Assembly (NCBI GenBank): GCA_001515265.1
Contig: LNDB01000004.1
Coordinates: forward strand, 90,104-154,103
Length of the DNA: 64,000 nt
Direction: 5' to 3'
Source of the DNA: Candidatus Dichloromethanomonas elyunquensis
GTDB taxonomy: Bacteria; Bacillota; Desulfitobacteriia; Desulfitobacteriales; Syntrophobotulaceae
Under the pieces are notes generated by a model. It had not been told where the DNA came from and did not search any database. It worked only from the letters and a program-made list of their open reading frames with translations. A program made the position numbers and the translations under genes. Shown in pieces: positions 60,977 through 64,000 of the stretch. Position 1 is the stretch's first letter. Each line of letters starts with the position of its first letter.

Positions 60977-61340
60977 TCACGTCAGGATATGTTTGACGCT
61001 TACAGCATTGTGTAAATACTCAACCACGCGCTGTTCCAGCTGTTCCGCCGTGTTGGGGCATGGCTGCAGGCGCTCAGCCCATTTGCGACCGGGATGTAAG
61101 CAATCCCACTGAGGCATCATGCCGTTATATCTTCCCTTACCGGGATCGTGATTACCTAAGCCGTCAAGCACTCTGTTCCATACCGGCTGGAATCTCTCAA
61201 TAAGTAAAGATTCGGCCAGTGAAATCCATATATCGTCCACAACGAGAAAACGGCAGGAAAAGTCTTTAATGTCCAGGTTGGATGCGGCGGCGAGTTCTCT
61301 GTAAGCAGAAAAAGGACCGGTATAATACAAAGCGTATGAG
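60977..61340 (-). pseudogene. Eco29kI-type restriction endonuclease remnant with internal deletion
   Basis: The reading ALYYTGPFSAYRELA joins directly to ASNLDIKDFSCRFLVVDD, then SLAESLLIERFQPVWNRVLDGLGNHDPGKGRYNGM and LHPGRKWAERLQP (key parts LIERFQPVWNRVLDGLGNHD and LHPGRKWAERL). These are ordered parts of the Eco29kI GIY-YIG nuclease family. The N-terminal third is missing and so are about 60 residues in the middle, including the PIYVGKA block of the GIY-YIG motif. It is therefore inactive unless assembly lost sequence. The frame extends to 61375 over unrelated sequence. Confidence 0.65.
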
Positions 61341-61376
61341 AATCGCTTATGGGTTATCCCACCTGTAACTATCAAA

Positions 61377-61672
61377 TCGGTGATTGCCTTCTGGAGCGGG
61401 GCGGAAAGTTGATTATTCCGGAGTGTGTAGCAGACGAAACAGCAACGGCACTGCTGGAACAGTTTGTTGCAGATATGGACAGTAACGATGAACTGCGTAC
61501 ACAGGCACGGAACAATTCAAAAGAGCATTTCCTCTTTCCGTTCAACGATGCCTTTATGGACATTGTGATTGAGCGAATGACCCAGAATCAGAAGTTCTGC
61601 AATACCGGGCGGGATTTGCTAATGGGAGTTGTATATGAGCGATTGAGGGAACAGCCTAATACTTCAAGATAA
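61377..61672 (+). pseudogene. C-terminal fragment of a type I restriction R-subunit-like protein
   Basis: The stretch LIIPECVADETATALLEQF, then ELRTQARNNSKEHFLFPFND and IVIERMTQNQKFC, then LMGVVYERLREQ resembles the end of DEAD-box R subunits of restriction enzymes (ARNN...F.FPF...RMTQN...VYERL pattern). Only about 95 residues remain, with no helicase motifs. The 5-prime junction lies next to the Eco29kI relic on the opposite strand. Identification is tentative. Confidence 0.4.
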
Positions 61673-61935
61673 AGTTGGAGTTGCCCCCTAGGGGCGGCTT
61701 GATCTCTACAACCTTTGCACCTTAAGACCGCCGCCCCCCATCGCGCGAATTTTCGCGGAATTTTATAAGAAGGATACCCCCACAGGCAATAAAAACAGGC
61801 TAAAACCAAGTAGTTGCAAGGGTTAACTTTCAATTTGATTTGCAAAATTTTGTAGTAGATGAAAATGAAAAAATCCATGTAAGCCTTGGTGTATCAAGGG
61901 TTAGCAACTATTAAATAAATTACTTCATAATTATT
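61673..61935. other. Non-coding stretch with GC-rich palindrome, possible mobile-element remnant
   Basis: CCCCTAGGGG (about 61692-61701) is a perfect palindrome, followed by a C-rich block ending ATCGCGCGAATTTTCGCGG. Such C-rich, GCGCGAA-containing spacers occur between genes of clostridial integrative elements, which fits the replication-initiator relic downstream. No complete gene is present. Confidence 0.35.
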
Positions 61936-61983
61936 AAAAACGCTTAAAATAGTGTGAAAATCACCGTTTTTTAGCGTTTTTTT
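61936..61983. terminator. Hairpin with T tracts on both sides
   Basis: AAAAACGCT (61936-61944) pairs with AGCGTTTTT (61973-61981), with an inner AAAA/TTTT and GTG/CAC pairing. It can act as a terminator in either direction. Confidence 0.6.
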
Positions 61984-62018
61984 AATGTTTTAAAGTCTTT
62001 AGAGTGATGTATAGAATA

Positions 62019-62099
62019 ATGAAAAACACAGTCTTTTGCGGCTTTGAGGTGGCGATGCCGAGGGAAATGTTCACCGACAAGGCCCTCGACAACCTTTGA
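62019..62099 (+). pseudogene. Replication-initiator (RepA_N-like) start fragment
   Basis: An ATG opens MKNTVFCGFEVAMPREMFTD and continues to KALDNL before a stop. P-x-MFTDKALDNL resembles the first winged-helix segment of RepA_N-type initiators (typically followed by S-x-x-AKLLYGLLLDRMSLS), which are carried by conjugative elements. Only 26 codons are left. Tentative. Confidence 0.3.
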
Positions 62100-62284
62100 G
62101 CGCCTTAGTTTTGGGTCGGAGGTTTCAATGTGCTTTAGGAGTTTTGTTTTTTGGTGAAATGAACCATAACCAATCCGATTATTCCAAAGAACAATCCGGG
62201 AATCATAATGACATTATACTATAATTCAAACATACCTCACTTGCTATTGAAATATAAGACAAACCGATATCCCTTATCGTCTGG

Positions 62285-62329
62285 AAATGCTACGGAGTGG
62301 TGCACTCAAGCGCTGCCTCCGTAGCATTT
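62285..62329 (-). terminator. Perfect 13-base inverted repeat, terminator of the small membrane-protein gene
   Basis: AAATGCTACGGAG (62285-62297) and CTCCGTAGCATTT (62317-62329) flank 19 bases. It ends 13 bases before the minus-strand stop at 62342. The T run on the minus strand is short (TTT), so efficiency is uncertain. Confidence 0.6.
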
Positions 62330-62341
62330 AGACACTAAAAT

Positions 62342-62749
62342 TCACTTGGTATGGGCTCCCGTCTTTCCCCGCCTTTTAAACCAGTTTACAGCGAACAATA
62401 TCCCAATGAAAATCGGAACAACCCCGATTGGAAAATCTCCCCATTCAAAATAAGCAAGAAAGAACACTCCGGCAAGTATAAATCCTATTGCGCCGATAAG
62501 GTCGCGTTTCCATGCCAAGATGAGTATGATCAATAAAGGGATGCTGGTCAGAATATTTTGAGCGAAGAAATTGCCCAAAGTATAGCTCCCTAGCTCCAAT
62601 GACTCCCAAGCCAAGAATATGATATCCAATATCGCTACAATTCTTGCCGCCCAATAGAAAAAGGTGTTCTTCCCACGAAGCAAGATTGCCATAATTATCA
62701 GCAAAGCCAGAAGCAAGAACGGCCAAAATGAACCTATAAAATCATACAT
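62342..62749 (-). CDS. Small four-helix membrane protein, function unknown
   Basis: A 135-residue protein made of four hydrophobic helices: LLLALLIIMAILL, AARIVAILDIIFLAW, NILTSIPLLIILILAW and IGAIGFILAGVFFLAYF/GVVPIFIGILFAVNWF. Short charged turns (LRGKNTFFYW, KRDLIG) and a basic tail FKRRGKTGAHTK suggest the C-terminus is cytoplasmic. AAAGGAGG precedes the ATG and a hairpin follows the stop. It resembles uncharacterised Firmicute membrane proteins seen next to resistance or mobile genes, but I recognise no family. Confidence 0.7.
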   Translation of the reverse strand: MYDFIGSFWPFLLLALLIIMAILLRGKNTFFYWAARIVAILDIIFLAWESLELGSYTLGNFFAQNILTSIPLLIILILAWKRDLIGAIGFILAGVFFLAYFEWGDFPIGVVPIFIGILFAVNWFKRRGKTGAHTK

Positions 62750-62940
62750 AATCGATTCCTCCTTTTCTCCGAATTTTCATTCCTATTATAATTTAAACAT
62801 ACTCTGCTTATCTTTAGAATACATCAATTTTGGAGTTTACACCGAGTTCGGGATACACCCCCGATGTTGTTGGGGTTTACTCTAGAAGTAAACTCTCCAC
62901 CTTCGTTGAAGTAGAGACTGAATTGCTTGCCTGCGACAAT

Positions 62941-62990
62941 AACAAACAAGGCACTCTACGACTTTTTGAACGTAGAGTGCCTTGCTTGTT
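62941..62990 (-). terminator. Strong terminator after the GNAT gene
   Basis: CAAGGCACTCTACG (62947-62960) and its complement (62971-62984) form a perfect 14-base stem with a ten-base loop, extended by AACAA/TTGTT after one mismatch. It follows the GNAT stop codon (63000) on the minus strand. Confidence 0.85.
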
Positions 62991-62999
62991 ATACTGTTA

Positions 63000-63626
63000 T
63001 CATACTAACTGCCCCGGCAGCTTCTTTTTCTCTTTCGGTGAAAAGTTAGTGTCAAATTTTTCGACGTCCGCATCATCAACAATGTATCCGTCCGGGTCTT
63101 TAAAAGTGCCGATTATCCCCGAAAGATAACCAGTTTGCAATTCCTTCACCATAAAGTACGGTGCCTCGTTATCTCGTGAAACAGCAGCGTAATAAATATG
63201 CATGGAATGACCACTGACAAATCCAAATCTTTGATAATAATCTGGATTCCCTGTAATCGCAATCGCTCCACAACCAAGCTCAAGCGCTTTTTCCATTGTA
63301 AAACGAATCAGCTTGCTACCGTATCCCTTACTTTGGCATTCCGGCAATACGCTAACCGGGCCAAACGTCATAATCGGAATAATTCGCCCATTATCACATA
63401 TTATTTGGGATTTGCAATACATGATATGGGCTATAATTCTGCCGTTTTCCCCAATAACGTAATCTAATTCTTTCACGAAATCTGTGCGATTCCTAAATTG
63501 ATGAAGAACATAATGCTCCGTGCAACCAGGACGATATTTGTTCCAAAAAACCTCTCTTGTAAGGTTTTCTACTTCCTTCCAGTCCTCTTTCATTTCCAAA
63601 CGGACAGTGTAATTATTTTTCATCAT
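63000..63626 (-). CDS. GNAT-family N-acetyltransferase
   Basis: A 208-residue acetyltransferase. The acetyl-CoA site is in FGPVSVLPECQSKGYGSKLIRFTMEKA (key part VLPECQSKGYGSKLI, the Q/RxxGxG/A motif), followed by GAIAITGNPDYYQRFGFVSG. Such small GNATs of the YhbS/predicted group modify small molecules or antibiotics. Start 63626 has AGGAGG seven bases upstream; the frame goes back to 63659. The leader peptide and hairpin upstream suggest induction, perhaps by a translation-inhibiting drug. Confidence 0.85.
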   Translation of the reverse strand: MMKNNYTVRLEMKEDWKEVENLTREVFWNKYRPGCTEHYVLHQFRNRTDFVKELDYVIGENGRIIAHIMYCKSQIICDNGRIIPIMTFGPVSVLPECQSKGYGSKLIRFTMEKALELGCGAIAITGNPDYYQRFGFVSGHSMHIYYAAVSRDNEAPYFMVKELQTGYLSGIIGTFKDPDGYIVDDADVEKFDTNFSPKEKKKLPGQLV

Positions 63627-63666
63627 GAATATTCCTCCTAAAAAGTTGAATTTCAGCAACCTTTAT

Positions 63667-63704
63667 GGGAGGCTTTGCGAGTAACTAATTTGCACAAGCC
63701 TCCC
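63667..63704 (-). promoter_or_regulatory. Attenuator-like hairpin between leader peptide and GNAT gene
   Basis: GGGAGGCTT (63667-63675) and AAGCCTCCC (63696-63704) form a nine-base stem on the minus strand. It overlaps the last codons of the 18-residue leader frame and ends 40 bases before the GNAT start. It lacks a T tract, so it may act at the level of translation or mRNA stability. A weaker GTTG/CAAC hairpin with TTTTT follows. Confidence 0.5.
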
Positions 63705-63741
63705 GGCCTGCTACAACCTCCAACATACCAAAAAGTTTCAT
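63685..63741 (-). CDS. 18-residue leader peptide upstream of the GNAT gene
   Basis: ATG at 63741 has AAAGGAGA ten bases upstream and encodes MKLFGMLEVVAGREACAN, then TAG. Its 3-prime half forms one side of the hairpin at 63667-63704. A sigma-A promoter (63775-63803) lies immediately upstream. Such short translated leaders precede drug-inducible genes; the peptide matches none I know. Confidence 0.45.
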   Translation of the reverse strand: MKLFGMLEVVAGREACAN

Positions 63742-63774
63742 AGAACGTCTCTCCTTTACTTTTATTCTATTTTC

Positions 63775-63803
63775 ATTATATTACATCCAATCTGCTCTCT
63801 CAA
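63775..63803 (-). promoter_or_regulatory. Sigma-A promoter of the leader peptide/GNAT unit
   Basis: On the minus strand TTGAGA (63798-63803), a 17-base spacer and a consensus TATAAT (63775-63780). The minus-10 ends 34 bases before the leader ATG. This is one of the best promoter matches in the window. Confidence 0.75.
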
Positions 63804-64000
63804 CTTCGGAATTTTCAAAAAACATCTAAATCGCTCTGTCACAGGGGTAAAGGCTTGCCTCGATATATTCCCACGAAGCAAAAAAATCACATTCTTCACT
63901 CCTCTATTTTCAAACGCAAAAACACACAAACGGCTTATATGCTGGGCTTTACCAACCTCTACTCTTTCACCCTTGACATCAATACAACCGTCTCAACATG
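63804..64000. other. Right end of the window, no gene recognised
   Basis: About 200 bases upstream of the GNAT promoter. I see no frame with a start and family match on either strand and no strong hairpin; a gene may begin beyond the window edge. Confidence 0.3.

Noticed and set aside
62833..62893. Repeated GTTTAC elements with a GTTTACT-n5-AGTAAAC hairpin
   Set aside because: Only three short copies; no regular spacing, so not a repeat array or CRISPR.

Overview
The window looks like a chromosomal segment of a strictly anaerobic, low-to-mid GC Firmicute of the Peptococcaceae/Desulfitobacteriaceae type (Desulfitobacterium, Dehalobacter, Syntrophobotulus, Desulfosporosinus). This is inferred from an eleven-subunit complex I that lacks NuoEFG, a menaquinone methyltransferase (MenG), a corrinoid-methyltransferase-like protein, a corrinoid reactivase-like protein (RACo), a cobalamin riboswitch over a cobalt ECF transporter, a double-cubane cluster protein pair, and the anaerobe oxygen-defence proteins rubrerythrin and superoxide reductase. 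No rRNA, tRNA or CRISPR array was seen.

Layout. 1-17 kb: mostly housekeeping. A uridine kinase tail, endonuclease III, a PRC-barrel protein, a membrane transporter, an FAD oxidoreductase, a HAD phosphatase, YigZ, a hot-dog thioesterase, a CBS protein, acetyl-CoA synthetase with an OFA-type carrier, MenG, an MFS carrier, a ComFB-like protein, a Ski2-like helicase and an EamA transporter behind a long structured leader. 17.5-26 kb: cobalt and corrinoid block. B12 riboswitch, cbiJ, cbiM-N-Q-O, then two divergent units with a UroD-family/thioredoxin fusion, two CobW-type GTPases, a PadR regulator and a glycerol/water channel. 26-36 kb: nuoABCDHIJKLMN on the minus strand. 36-39 kb: arsenic genes mixed with decayed copies. 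39-42 kb: a double-cubane cluster protein with its ATP-dependent activator, a DsrE protein and a divergent LysR regulator. 42-46 kb: CheY, an unusual HPt/ATPase kinase and CheX. 46-48 kb: remains of a phosphate permease, its DUF47 partner and polyphosphate kinase 2. 47.7-50 kb: a permease and its broken partner, an ArsR unit with a perfect 30-bp palindrome, superoxide reductase and rubrerythrin. 50.7-58.9 kb: a complete four-gene Wadjet/MksBEFG-like anti-plasmid operon in the order JetD-JetA-JetB-JetC. 59-64 kb: a RACo-like protein without its iron-sulfur domain, relics of restriction genes and of a mobile element, a small membrane protein, and a GNAT acetyltransferase behind a leader peptide and hairpin.

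How it fits together: electrons enter the menaquinone pool through a truncated complex I. Cobalt uptake is under B12 control and supports corrinoid chemistry. The double-cubane pair is probably an ATP-driven low-potential reductase induced through the LysR regulator.

The most unusual large-scale signal is that several accessory genes (acr3, a CobW GTPase, a half-size permease, arsC, an Eco29kI-type nuclease) look as if internal pieces were cut out, some in frame. This is either real genome decay or an assembly artefact. The Wadjet locus, the double-cubane locus and the GNAT leader are the parts most worth follow-up.
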